Below are positions 51,160 through 60,862 of a DNA stretch of 64,000 bases, piece by piece (positions within the stretch are counted from its first letter, which is position 1; every line of letters begins with the position of its first letter). The notes beneath the pieces are model-generated. The model saw only the letters and a list, made by a program, of their open reading frames with translations. It made no database searches and was not told the origin of the DNA. Made by a program: the position numbers and the translations under genes. Origin of the DNA: Paractinoplanes brasiliensis (GTDB lineage: Bacteria > Actinomycetota > Actinomycetes > Mycobacteriales > Micromonosporaceae); contig NZ_SNWR01000001.1 in assembly GCF_004362215.1 (NCBI RefSeq), forward strand, positions 4,322,001 through 4,386,000, in the 5' to 3' direction.

Positions 51160-51390
51160 CGCCGCACCCCCCTAGGCGTCGTTGCCGGCTTGTGGCCAAA
51201 CTGTCGCCGTGTCGTCATGGTCGGTGCTGACAGTCTTGCCTTCCACAGCAAGCATGTCCACGCCCACATATCCGTGTTTGCGTGACGATCGGGACGGCTC
51301 GGGCACCCTGAAGGGTAAACTTTTGTGGGAAACTTCGATCTCATGCCACAGAAACAGCACGTCAGGTCACCAACGTCACGAAGGGTAATC

Positions 51391-51765
51391 GTGGCTGCGG
51401 TGATCATCGTTGCTGGGCGGGTTCTGGCGTGTGAGCGATCGGCGCCGCCCGAGGTGGCCGGCCGGTGGGAGTTCCCCGGCGGCAAGGTCGAGCCGGGCGA
51501 GACCGATCAGGTGGCGCTGGCCCGCGAGTGCGCCGAAGAGCTGGGCGTCCGCGTCGAGGTGGGCGACCGGGTCGGCCCCGACGTTCCCCTCGCGCACGGC
51601 CGGGCCGTGCTGCGCGTCTTCGCCGTACGCCTGCTGGAAGGCGACGTGCCGCGGGCGCTGGAACACACGTCCATGCGCTGGCTCGCCAAGGACGAGCTGG
51701 ACAGCGTGCACTGGCTGCCCGCGGACAAGCCGATCGTCGCCGAGCTACCCGCCCTGCTGATCTGA
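51391..51765 (+). CDS. MutT/NUDIX hydrolase
   Basis: The 124-residue enzyme has a complete Nudix box, GGKVEPGE followed by REcaEELGV, and AGRWEFPGGKVEPGE as in MutT and CTP pyrophosphohydrolases. It removes oxidised or surplus nucleotides. GTG 51391 follows GAAGGG by about 6 nt and starts at the first strand; ATG 51343 is the alternative. It overlaps the convergent acyl-CoA ligase end by 21 nt. The gap 51160-51390 holds no other gene I can support. Confidence 0.91.
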   Translation: MAAVIIVAGRVLACERSAPPEVAGRWEFPGGKVEPGETDQVALARECAEELGVRVEVGDRVGPDVPLAHGRAVLRVFAVRLLEGDVPRALEHTSMRWLAKDELDSVHWLPADKPIVAELPALLI

Positions 51766-53274
51766 CCCGTACTCCTTCCTCAGCTCACGCTTGAGGACCT
51801 TGAAGCTGGGTCCGAGCGGCAGCGACTCGGCGAACCGGATCTGACGCGGGTACTTGTGCTTGCCGAGCTTCTCGCGCGACCACTCGATCAGTTCCTCGGC
51901 CGTGATGCCGCCCGGATCGGGCACCACCACCGCACAGATCTCCTCGCCGTGCACCGGGTCGGGCACCCCGATCACCGCGACCTGCTGCACGGCCGGGTGG
52001 CGGGCCAGCGCCTCCTCGACCTCGCGCGGGTACACGTTGAAACCGCCCCGAATGACCAGGTCCTTCTTGCGGTCGACGATCGAGATGAAGCCGTTCTCGT
52101 CCTTACGGCCCAGATCCCCCGTACGGAACCAGCCGTCGACCACCGCCTCGGCCGTCGCTTCCGGGTTGTTGAGGTAGCCGGCGAACACGTTGTGCCCCCG
52201 GATCACGATCTCGCCGAGCTCGCCGTCATCCATCAGCTCGATGCGCTCGTCGATCTCGGGCCGGGCGATCTCGACCTCGACGCCCCAGATCGGATGGCCG
52301 ACCGTGCCCGCCTTGGTGCCGAACGCGGGCTGATTCGTCGTAGCGGTCGGCGAGGTCTCGGAGAGCCCGTACCCCTCGAAGATCGTCGCGCCGAACGCGT
52401 CGTTGAACTTCTCGAGCACCGCCACCGGCAGCGACGCGCCGCCCGACACGCACAGACGCAGGTTGGGCAGCTTGTCTGCCTTGGCCGCCGCCTCCAGCAG
52501 GCCGATGTACATGGTCGGCACGCCGTGGAAGATCGTCACGTTCTCGCGGACCATCAACTGGATCGCGGCCTCACCGGTGAAGCGGGCCATCAGCACGATG
52601 GTGCCGCCCAGCCGGAACGTGCCGTTCATGCCGACGGTCTGGCCGAACGTGTGGAAGAGCGGCAGGCAGCCCATGACGATGTCGTCGGCGTTGAGGTCGT
52701 GGATGTCGAAGACGTTGACCATCGTGTTCATCACGAGGTTGAGGTGGGTCAGCAGCGCGCCCTTGGAGCGGCCGGTGGTGCCGCTGGTGTAGAAGACGAC
52801 GGCGACATCCTCGGCCTCACGACTCACGTACGACCGCAGCGGTTCGCCCGGAGCCTCCTCCAGCCGGTCGATGCCGGGGACGGCCGGGCCGACCGACATG
52901 ACCGGGACGCCGGCCAGCTTGGCGGCGGCCCCCGCGTTCTCGAGCTGACTGGAGTGGGCGATCAGGAGCTTCGCCCCGCTGTCCTTGAGGACGTACGCGT
53001 TCTCCTCGGGGGTGAGGAGCAGGTGCATGGGGACGATCGTGCCGCCGGCCGCCAGCACGGCGTAGTAGACGCGGGGGAAGTCGGCCAGGTTGGGGATCTG
53101 GACGGCGACCACGTCACCGGGATTGATGTTCAGCCCACCCGCGTACGTGAGGGCTTGTTGCCAAAGATCTTTGTAGGTGATGCGTTCGGTGGTCAGCGTG
53201 TCGATCACGGCGATTTTGTCGGGGTATTTACGGGCCGACTCCGCCAGGACGGTGGCGAGCGACAACTGGGTCAT
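51745..53274 (-). CDS. Long-chain fatty acid--CoA ligase / AMP-dependent synthetase
   Basis: The 509-residue enzyme activates a carboxylic acid to acyl-CoA through an acyl-AMP. It has the P-loop VVFYTSGTTGRSKGALLTH, the core GYGLSETSPT, GWFRTGDLGRKDENGF and the C-terminal lysine region KYPRQIRF. ATG 53274 has GGAGG eight nt upstream. It follows an acyl-CoA dehydrogenase gene on the same strand, so both likely act in fatty acid breakdown. Chain-length preference is not visible. Confidence 0.94.
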   Translation of the reverse strand: MTQLSLATVLAESARKYPDKIAVIDTLTTERITYKDLWQQALTYAGGLNINPGDVVAVQIPNLADFPRVYYAVLAAGGTIVPMHLLLTPEENAYVLKDSGAKLLIAHSSQLENAGAAAKLAGVPVMSVGPAVPGIDRLEEAPGEPLRSYVSREAEDVAVVFYTSGTTGRSKGALLTHLNLVMNTMVNVFDIHDLNADDIVMGCLPLFHTFGQTVGMNGTFRLGGTIVLMARFTGEAAIQLMVRENVTIFHGVPTMYIGLLEAAAKADKLPNLRLCVSGGASLPVAVLEKFNDAFGATIFEGYGLSETSPTATTNQPAFGTKAGTVGHPIWGVEVEIARPEIDERIELMDDGELGEIVIRGHNVFAGYLNNPEATAEAVVDGWFRTGDLGRKDENGFISIVDRKKDLVIRGGFNVYPREVEEALARHPAVQQVAVIGVPDPVHGEEICAVVVPDPGGITAEELIEWSREKLGKHKYPRQIRFAESLPLGPSFKVLKRELRKEYGSDQQGG

Positions 53275-53294
53275 GCGGTGCCTCCTCCGGCCGT

Positions 53295-53391
53295 TTCGCT
53301 CACTCCGGTGCAGTCAGTCATGCTGAGCCTCCTGCGGCATGCCTTCCTGGCCCTCCAGCCGCTTCGCTCACTCCGGTGCAGTCAGTCATGC
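53295..53391. repeat. 68-bp duplication at the 3' end of an acyl-CoA dehydrogenase gene
   Basis: A 29-bp stretch beginning TTCGCTCACTCCGG occurs at 53295-53323 and at 53363-53391, 68 bp apart, with similar flanks. The second copy includes the last six coding bases and stop of the dehydrogenase gene. The first lies just ahead of the ligase start. Confidence 0.88.
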
Positions 53392-54558
53392 CAAGTGGCC
53401 TCCGATCTTGGTGTACCCGCGGAGCAGGTCGCGGGAGATGATCAGCCGCTGCATCTCATCGGTACCCTCATAGATACGCATGAGTCGCACCTGGCGGTAC
53501 CACCGTTCGATCGGAAGCTCGCGGGTGTATCCCATCCCGCCGTGGATCTGCATGACGCGGTCGACCACGTTGTTGACCATCCGCGCGCCGTACAGCTTGG
53601 CCATCGACGACGCATGCCGCGGGTCTTCGCCCTGGTCAACGGTCCAGGCGGCGCGCAGGATGAGCCAGCGGGCCGCCTCCAGCTCGACCTCGGAGTCGGC
53701 GATCATCCACTGGATGGCCTGATTCTCGCCGATCTTGCGGCCGAACGTCTCGCGCGTGTTGGCGTACTCGATCGCCATGCCCAGCGACCGCTCGGCGATG
53801 CCCAGGGCGTTGGACGGGATGAGGTAGCGCCCCTTGCCGATCCACTTCATGCCCAGCTCGAAACCCTGGCCGACCTCGCCCAGGATGTTGCGCCCGGGGA
53901 CGCGTACGTCGTCGAAGACCAGCGACGCCGGGCCGCCCTCGCCCATGGTCTGGATGAACTCCGAGCGCCAGCCCATGGCCCGGTCGACCAGGAAGGCCGT
54001 GGTGCCGCCGCCGCGCACGCCCTTCTCGCGGTCGGTCACGGCGACCACGATGACGAAGTCGGCGTCGTTGCCGTTGGTGATGAACGTCTTCTCGCCGTTC
54101 AGGATCCAGTCGTCGCCGTCCTGGCGGGCGCTGAGCTTGATGTTGGCGGCGTCGGAGCCGGCGCCGGGTTCGGTGATGGCGAAGCAGGAGATCCGATCAC
54201 CCTCGATGGTGGGGATCAGGAACTCCTCCTTCTGCTGGTCATTGGCGTAGTAGAGGATGTTGTCGGCCTCGCCGCCGAACTTGAACTGCACGAAGGTGCG
54301 GCCCACTTCGGTCCAGATCAGCGACTGCATGACGGCCGGCAGGTTCATCCCGCCGTACTCCTCCGGTGTGGACAGACCCCAGAAGCCGAACTTCTTGGCC
54401 TTGAGCTGGAGTTCGCGCAGTTCGCTGCGGTCGAGGCCTGGCTCGTGCCGGCGCTCGCGGCGCAGCGCCTCCTGTTCGAGCGGCATGACCTCGCGGGTGA
54501 TGAACTGGCGGGCGGTGTCGCGGATCGCGCGTTCCTCGTCGGTGAGCGAGAAGTCCAT
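53386..54558 (-). CDS. Acyl-CoA dehydrogenase
   Basis: The 390-residue flavoenzyme has CFAITEPGAGSDAANI (FAD and substrate loop), DWILNGEKTFITNG, and the C-terminal RMIYEGTDEMQRLIISRDLLRG-type end (here LMRIYEGTDEMQ) with the catalytic Glu. It oxidises acyl-CoA to enoyl-CoA. ATG 54558 lies 6 nt after TAGTTT, inside the candidate TetR operator. It is divergent from the TetR gene and upstream of the ligase. Confidence 0.95.
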   Translation of the reverse strand: MDFSLTDEERAIRDTARQFITREVMPLEQEALRRERRHEPGLDRSELRELQLKAKKFGFWGLSTPEEYGGMNLPAVMQSLIWTEVGRTFVQFKFGGEADNILYYANDQQKEEFLIPTIEGDRISCFAITEPGAGSDAANIKLSARQDGDDWILNGEKTFITNGNDADFVIVVAVTDREKGVRGGGTTAFLVDRAMGWRSEFIQTMGEGGPASLVFDDVRVPGRNILGEVGQGFELGMKWIGKGRYLIPSNALGIAERSLGMAIEYANTRETFGRKIGENQAIQWMIADSEVELEAARWLILRAAWTVDQGEDPRHASSMAKLYGARMVNNVVDRVMQIHGGMGYTRELPIERWYRQVRLMRIYEGTDEMQRLIISRDLLRGYTKIGGHLA

Positions 54559-54562
54559 GCCG

Positions 54563-54586
54563 TTAAACTAGCGGTGTAAGTTTTAG
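54563..54586. promoter_or_regulatory. Imperfect palindrome between the dehydrogenase and TetR genes
   Basis: TTAAACT and AGTTTTAG are near-matching A/T-rich inverted arms across 54563-54586. The left arm contains the TAGTTT box (minus strand) of the dehydrogenase. It is the only A/T-rich patch in the 60-bp divergent gap, so it is the likely TetR binding site. Confidence 0.55.
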
Positions 54587-54618
54587 CGCGTCCAGTGCAA
54601 CTTTCTCGGGGGTCATCG

Positions 54619-55245
54619 ATGGCGAGGCCACGGCAGGTCCTCCTGACCAGGGAGAAGATCGTCGAGGCAGCCTCGGCTCTGGTCGACGCCGAAGGGCTGG
54701 ACGCGCTGTCGGTGCGCCGGCTCGCCACCGAGCTGGGCGTGCAGGGGCCCTCGCTCTACAACCACTTCCCGACCAAGGCCTCGATCGTCGACGCGGTCGC
54801 CGACGCCGTGATCGCGCAGGTCGACGTCTCGGCCTTCGGCGACTGCGACTGGCCCGAGGCCCTGCGCCGCTGGGCCCACTCGTACCGCAACGTGCTCAGC
54901 GAACATCCGAACATCGTGCCGGTGCTGGCCCGGGGCCCCGGCCGGCGGCCCGCCTCGCTGGCGATGGCCGAGGCCGTGTACGGGGCGCTGGTCGACGCCG
55001 GCTGGAGTTATGCACAGGCCACGCACATCGGCGCTCTCATGAGATACCTGGTCACGGGCTCGTCGCTCGGGTCCTTCGCGCTCGGCTTCGACGTCGATCC
55101 CGACCTCTACGAACGTTATCCACACCTTCGGCACGCACCCCGTCTGGCGGAGCATCATGAAGCCGTGGACGAGGGCGCCTTCGAACTCGGACTGGACCTG
55201 CTGATCACCGGCCTCACGGCCCGACACGAGATGAGGACCCGCTGA
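54619..55245 (+). CDS. TetR family transcriptional regulator
   Basis: The 208-residue protein has the HTH LTREKIVEAASALVDAEGLDALSVRRLATELGVQGPSLYNHF, then a TetR_C-type ligand domain. ATG 54619 has GGGGGT upstream. Its TGA shares one base with the aldehyde dehydrogenase ATG. Position suggests control of both the divergent acyl-CoA dehydrogenase and its own downstream operon. Confidence 0.92.
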   Translation: MARPRQVLLTREKIVEAASALVDAEGLDALSVRRLATELGVQGPSLYNHFPTKASIVDAVADAVIAQVDVSAFGDCDWPEALRRWAHSYRNVLSEHPNIVPVLARGPGRRPASLAMAEAVYGALVDAGWSYAQATHIGALMRYLVTGSSLGSFALGFDVDPDLYERYPHLRHAPRLAEHHEAVDEGAFELGLDLLITGLTARHEMRTR

Positions 55246-56648
55246 TGACATCGCTCGACCGGCCCCACCTCTACATCGGCGGGGAGTGGGTTCCGCCCGC
55301 CTCGGCCGAGACGATCCCGGTGGAAAATCCGGCCACCGAGCAGGTGCTGGCCCACGTGCCCGCGGGCACGGCGGCCGACGTCGATCGGGCGGTCGCGGCG
55401 GCCCGGGCGGCGTTCGAGAGCTGGTCGGTGGCGCGGGATCGGGCCGAGGTGCTCGATCGGTTGCACACGGCGCTGGCCTCCCGTGCGGCCGAGATCGCCC
55501 GGGTGGTCGGGCTCGAACTGGGCACCCCCCTCAAGATCGCCAAGGCGGTGCAGGCGGGGCTTCCGATCACTGTCCTTCGCTCGTACGCCGACCTGGCCTC
55601 CCGGCATTCTTCCGCCGGGGAGATCGGCAACTCGCTGATCGAGCGTGAGCCGATCGGGGTGGTCGGCGCGATCACCCCGTGGAACTATCCGCTGCACCAG
55701 GTGGTGGCCAAGGTCGCCGCCGCCCTGGCCGCGGGTTGCACGGTGGTGCTCAAGCCGAGCGAGCTGACTCCGCTGGTGGCGTTCCTGCTCGTCGACGCGG
55801 CCGAAGAGGCACGGGTTCCGGCCGGCGTGCTCAACGTGGTCACCGGCACGGGCCCGGTCGTGGGGGCCGCCATCGCCGGGCACCCCGCCGTCGACATGGT
55901 CTCGTTCACCGGCTCGACGGCGACCGGGCGCGCGATCACGCATGCCGCCGCCGACCGGATCGCCAAGGTGGCGCTCGAACTCGGCGGCAAGTCGGCCAAC
56001 GTCATCCTCGAGGACGCCGATCTCGTACGGGCCGTGAAGGTGGGCGTGGGCAACGCGTACCTCAACTCCGGGCAGACCTGCACGGCGTGGACCAGGATGC
56101 TGGTGCACGAGAGCCACTACGACGAGGCTGTGTCGCTGGCCGCCAAGACCGCAGGCGGTTACACCGTCGGTGATCCTTTCGACGAGTCGACGCGTCTTGG
56201 GCCGCTGGTCTCCCGGGCCCAACGTGACCGGGTGCTCGGCTTCATTCTGCGGGCGACGGCTCGGCTGGTCGCCGGCGGAGCCGATGCGCCGGTGCCGCCT
56301 CTGGGACATTTCGTCGCGCCGACGGTCTTCGCCGACGTCGACCCCGATAGCGAACTCGCGCAGGAAGAGGTCTTCGGCCCGGTGCTGTCGATCATTCCGT
56401 TCTCGTCCGACGACGAGGCCGTGGCGATCGCCAACAACTCCAAGTACGGTCTGGCCGGCGGTGTCTGGGGCTCCGAGGAACGCGCGCTGGCCGTGGCCCG
56501 GCGGATGCGTACGGGCCAGGTCGACATCAACGGCGCGGCGTTCAACCCGCTCGCGCCGTTCGGCGGCTACAAGCAATCCGGTGTCGGACGTGAACTGGGT
56601 GAGCACGGGCTCGCCGAGTTCCAGCAGGTGAAGGCGATCCAGCGATGA
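55245..56648 (+). CDS. Aldehyde dehydrogenase (NAD(P)+)
   Basis: The 467-residue enzyme oxidises an aldehyde to its acid. It has the PWNYPLHQVVAKVAAALAAGCTVVLKPSE nucleotide loop, FTGSTATGRAI, ELGGKSANVIL with the Glu, and NSGQTCTAWTRML with catalytic Cys. It is translationally coupled to the TetR gene before and the alcohol dehydrogenase after. Together these two oxidise an alcohol to an acid. Confidence 0.95.
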   Translation: MTSLDRPHLYIGGEWVPPASAETIPVENPATEQVLAHVPAGTAADVDRAVAAARAAFESWSVARDRAEVLDRLHTALASRAAEIARVVGLELGTPLKIAKAVQAGLPITVLRSYADLASRHSSAGEIGNSLIEREPIGVVGAITPWNYPLHQVVAKVAAALAAGCTVVLKPSELTPLVAFLLVDAAEEARVPAGVLNVVTGTGPVVGAAIAGHPAVDMVSFTGSTATGRAITHAAADRIAKVALELGGKSANVILEDADLVRAVKVGVGNAYLNSGQTCTAWTRMLVHESHYDEAVSLAAKTAGGYTVGDPFDESTRLGPLVSRAQRDRVLGFILRATARLVAGGADAPVPPLGHFVAPTVFADVDPDSELAQEEVFGPVLSIIPFSSDDEAVAIANNSKYGLAGGVWGSEERALAVARRMRTGQVDINGAAFNPLAPFGGYKQSGVGRELGEHGLAEFQQVKAIQR

Positions 56649-57733
56649 CGGCGTACTTCCAGGGCCTGGTGCTTCCGGGGGCGGGCGAACGACCCCGCGT
56701 GGCCGAGTTGCGCCGGCCTGAGGTCGGGCCGGGGCAGGTCCGCGTACGGGTGCGGGCGGCCGGGGTGTGCCACTCCGACCTGTCCATGGTGAACGGCACC
56801 ATCCGCCCGTCATACCCGCTGGTGCTGGGGCACGAGGCGGCGGGTGAGGTCGTCGAGGTCGGAGCCAACGTCACCCGTGCCGCCGTCGGCGATCACGTGG
56901 TGCTCAACTGGCAGCCCGCCTGCCGCACGTGCTGGTTCTGCGAACAGGGCGAGCCGTGGCTGTGCTCCACGTCGTCGGGCGTGGCGTCCCTCGAGAACGG
57001 CGTGACGCTGGACGGCGTGCCGGTGCACGTGGCCCTGGGCCTGGGCGCCTTCGCCGAGCAGGTGGTCGCCCCCGAGAAAGCGGTGATCCGCGTCCCTCAA
57101 TCGCTGCCACTCGAAAAGGCCGCCCTGTTGAGCTGCGGCGTGCTGACCGGAGCAGGAGCGGTGCGCAACACGGCGCAGGTCGGCGCGGGCGAGTCGGTCG
57201 TGGTGATCGGCCTGGGCGGGGTGGGCCTCTCCGTGGTCGCCGCTGCCCGCGCCGCCGGCGCCGCCCAGGTGATCGCGGTCGACGTCACCGAGGCCAAGAA
57301 GGGCCTGGCCGAGGCCGCGGGCGCCACCGACTTCGTGGTCTCGTCCGACGCCCTCTCCAAAGACATCCGAGGCCGAACCTCGGGCCGCGGCGCCGACCAC
57401 GCCTTCGAGTGCGTGGGCCGCGCCGCCACCATCCGAGCCGCGTGGCGCGCCACCCGCCGCGGCGGCAAGGTCACGATCGTCGGCATGGGCTCCAACGACG
57501 ACCTCGTGTCCCTGTCAGCCCTCGACATCTTCTCGTCGGCGCGCACGCTGCGCTCCTCGGTCTACGGCTCCGCCGACCCCGACCTCGAGATCCCCCGCCT
57601 CGCCGACGACGTCCTGACGGGCCGCCTCACCCTCGACCACCTGATCACCGACCGCATCCCGCTGTCCGCCATCCCCTCAGCCTTCGACCAAATGACCCGC
57701 GGCGAGGGCGCCCGCTCCCTGGTGACCCTGTGA
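56645..57733 (+). CDS. Zinc-dependent alcohol dehydrogenase, class III-like
   Basis: The 362-residue enzyme has the catalytic zinc motif GVCHSDLSMVNG and GHEAAGEVVEVG. The structural-zinc Cys group is WQPACRTCWFCEQGEPWLCS. The Rossmann loop is GLGGVGLSVVAAARAAGA. It oxidises an alcohol with NAD+. ATG 56645 overlaps the aldehyde dehydrogenase stop by 4 nt. Substrate is unknown; the lipid-catabolism setting suggests a long-chain or terpenoid alcohol. Confidence 0.94.
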   Translation: MTAYFQGLVLPGAGERPRVAELRRPEVGPGQVRVRVRAAGVCHSDLSMVNGTIRPSYPLVLGHEAAGEVVEVGANVTRAAVGDHVVLNWQPACRTCWFCEQGEPWLCSTSSGVASLENGVTLDGVPVHVALGLGAFAEQVVAPEKAVIRVPQSLPLEKAALLSCGVLTGAGAVRNTAQVGAGESVVVIGLGGVGLSVVAAARAAGAAQVIAVDVTEAKKGLAEAAGATDFVVSSDALSKDIRGRTSGRGADHAFECVGRAATIRAAWRATRRGGKVTIVGMGSNDDLVSLSALDIFSSARTLRSSVYGSADPDLEIPRLADDVLTGRLTLDHLITDRIPLSAIPSAFDQMTRGEGARSLVTL

Positions 57734-57772
57734 GGGCCCGCCAGCCGGGGCGCCGGTCGCTACGGTGACCAC

Positions 57773-58354
57773 GTGTCTGGGCTGCCCGATTGGATGTGGC
57801 CTCCCCGCCCCGAAGGGTGGTTCGCCGACGACCTCGACCACCTGCCCGAGGCGCCGCGCCGCACCGAGCTGATCGATGGTGCACTCGTCTTCGTGCTGTC
57901 TCCCCAGCGCATCTGGCACGCGCGCGTCGTCGACGCGTTGGTCAGCCGGCTCGGGCGACAGAAGCCGTCAGACATCGAGGTCGAGCGCCAGATCACTGTG
58001 AGACTGGACGAACGGAATCGTTCCGAACCCGACTTCCTGATCGCTACCCCGCCCTACGGTTTGGACGTCACCTTCTTTGAGCCGCACCAGGTTCGACTGG
58101 TCGGCGAGGTGGAGTCGCCCGAGTCCGCACACCGCGACCGGACGGTCAAGCTGCGCAAGTACGCCGAAGCCGGGATCCCGCACTACTGGCGCGTCGAGGA
58201 CGAGGACGGCTCACCGGTCGTCCACGCATACGAACTCGACGCACCCACCCGGCAGTACGTGGCAACGGGGATTCATCGCCACGAGTTGCGTACCCCCGTG
58301 CCGTTCACCATCGAGATCGATCTGGACGCGTTGCTGTCCGGCCGCAGGGGCTGA
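57773..58354 (+). CDS. Uma2 family endonuclease
   Basis: The 193-residue protein follows the Uma2 (DUF820) pattern: RTELIDGALVFVLSPQRIWHARVVDAL, EPDFLIATPP with the metal-binding Asp, LVGEVESPESAHRDRTVKLRKYAEAGIPHYWRV with Glu and Lys of the PD-(D/E)XK core. These are common in actinobacteria and of unclear role. GTG 57773 is 6 nt after TACGGT, a leaderless-type start. Confidence 0.92.
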   Translation: MSGLPDWMWPPRPEGWFADDLDHLPEAPRRTELIDGALVFVLSPQRIWHARVVDALVSRLGRQKPSDIEVERQITVRLDERNRSEPDFLIATPPYGLDVTFFEPHQVRLVGEVESPESAHRDRTVKLRKYAEAGIPHYWRVEDEDGSPVVHAYELDAPTRQYVATGIHRHELRTPVPFTIEIDLDALLSGRRG

Positions 58355-58422
58355 GCCGGGCGGCGGCTCCCGTCCGAGGTTGCGCCGCCGCCTCGATGGG
58401 GTGAAGCGAGCCGGTCGTGCCT

Positions 58423-58486
58423 GGACCAGGTTGGCGAAGTCGCCGTCTTTCGTGCCCTCGATGAAGGCTTTGAACTGAGCTTCATG
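58423..58486 (-). pseudogene. Possible remnant of a DUF397 gene
   Basis: In the 213-bp gap the minus strand encodes HEAQFKAFIEGTKDGDF, which resembles the C-terminal end of DUF397 proteins (aromatic-x-x-Phe-x-x-Gly-x-Lys-x-Gly). There is no intact start, no N-terminal Trp/Ser motif and no stop in that frame before the Uma2 gene, so any original gene is broken. The match is short and could be chance. Confidence 0.35.
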
Positions 58487-58567
58487 AAGTCGGGGCAGTT
58501 CTGTCCTGCCCACGGCTGCACGAAGACATGCCCCCTCTGCGCTCGCTCCGTGCGGTAAGACGGAGGG

Positions 58568-59104
58568 ATGCGGCCTCGGGATGGGGAAGTTCTGCATTTC
58601 AGTGAAGACCCGACCATCGCGCGGTTTGTGCCGCACGTTGCGCCCACGTCGGTGGAGGGGGAGGCGTACGTCTGGGGTGTGGGGTTTGATCGGGCGCCCG
58701 ACTATTGGTTTCCGCGGCAGTGTCCGCGGGCCATGGCGTGGGTCGAGGACACCACGTCCGATGTGGATCGGGAGCGGATTGTGGGGGCCGGGTGCGGGGT
58801 GAGGGTGCACGCCGTTGAGTTCGGGTGGCTGGAGGCCATGCGTACGGTGAAGCTGTTCGCCTATCGGTTGCCGGCTGCGCCGTTCCGGGTGATCGGGGCC
58901 GAGCGGCATGCGATGGTGGCCACCGAGACGGTTGAGCCGTTGGGGCCGCCGGAAAAGGTGGGTGACCTGTTCGACCTGCACGCGGCGGCCGGGATTCAGC
59001 TGCGGGTGCTCCCCAGCTTGTGGCCGTTCTGGGACGAGGTCACCAGGAGCACGCTCGGGTTCAGCGGAATTCGGCTGCGGAACGCGAGGCCAGCAAAGCC
59101 GTGA
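58568..59104 (+). CDS. DUF6886 family protein
   Basis: The 178-residue protein opens with PRDGEVLHFSEDPTIARFVPH and has EAYVWGVGFDRAPDYWFPRQCPR and SLWPFWDEV, features I recall from the DUF6886 family. No TM segment or signal is seen. Function is unknown. ATG 58568 has GGAGGG directly upstream and a TAAGAC box 6 nt before. Its 3' end overlaps the convergent TetR gene by 44 nt, an unusually long overlap. Confidence 0.8.
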   Translation: MRPRDGEVLHFSEDPTIARFVPHVAPTSVEGEAYVWGVGFDRAPDYWFPRQCPRAMAWVEDTTSDVDRERIVGAGCGVRVHAVEFGWLEAMRTVKLFAYRLPAAPFRVIGAERHAMVATETVEPLGPPEKVGDLFDLHAAAGIQLRVLPSLWPFWDEVTRSTLGFSGIRLRNARPAKP

Positions 59105-59659
59105 TGGTGCGGTTGAGGCGGGCCCGCGCGGCGTTCACCGAGAGGTCCATGTTTTCGCGCCACGTCGACCAGGTCGGCCACATGCTGACGGCGGTGAGGG
59201 CGTCGAGCAGTTCGTCGTTTCCGCGGAGCTCGTCGGCGAAGAGGGCGGCCAGTTCGTCGCGGACCCGTTGGACGTGCATGCGGCGATAGCGTCGCAGCGT
59301 CTCGGAGAACGGTTCCTTGACGGCCGCCGCCTTTGCCGTGGGTCCTATTTGTTCGAGCAGGCGAGCCCGTTGCCGGCAGTAGGCGTCGATGCGTTCGGGC
59401 AGCGGCAGAGCGGGGGAGATCGGGCGGTGCGCGGCGTCACGCACCTCGAGCACCCGTTTGCCGCTGGCCGTGAACAACGCTTCCATGTCGGCGAAGTGGC
59501 TCCACAGGGCACGCAGCGAGACGCCGGCCGTCTTGGCGATGCGGTCGGCGGTCGGGCGCAGGTCACCCTCGCCGATCAGCTGCAGGTGGGCGTCGACGAT
59601 GGCGTTTCTGGTGCGTTCGGAACGGGCCGTACGCCCGTCGACGCGTTGCTGTCCTGAAG

Positions 59660-59663
<4 letters not shown>
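59061..59663 (-). CDS. TetR family transcriptional regulator
   Basis: The 200-residue protein has the TetR HTH (RNAIVDAHLQLIGEGDLRPTADRIAKTAGVSLRALWSHFADME) and a helical C-terminal domain. GTG 59663 overlaps the ACAD11-like dehydrogenase stop by 4 nt, making it the last gene of a five-gene overlapping operon. It probably regulates that operon. The frame is open much further upstream, but only as a shadow of the dehydrogenase. Confidence 0.91.
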
Positions 59664-60861
<1,198 letters not shown>

Positions 60862-60862
<1 letters not shown>

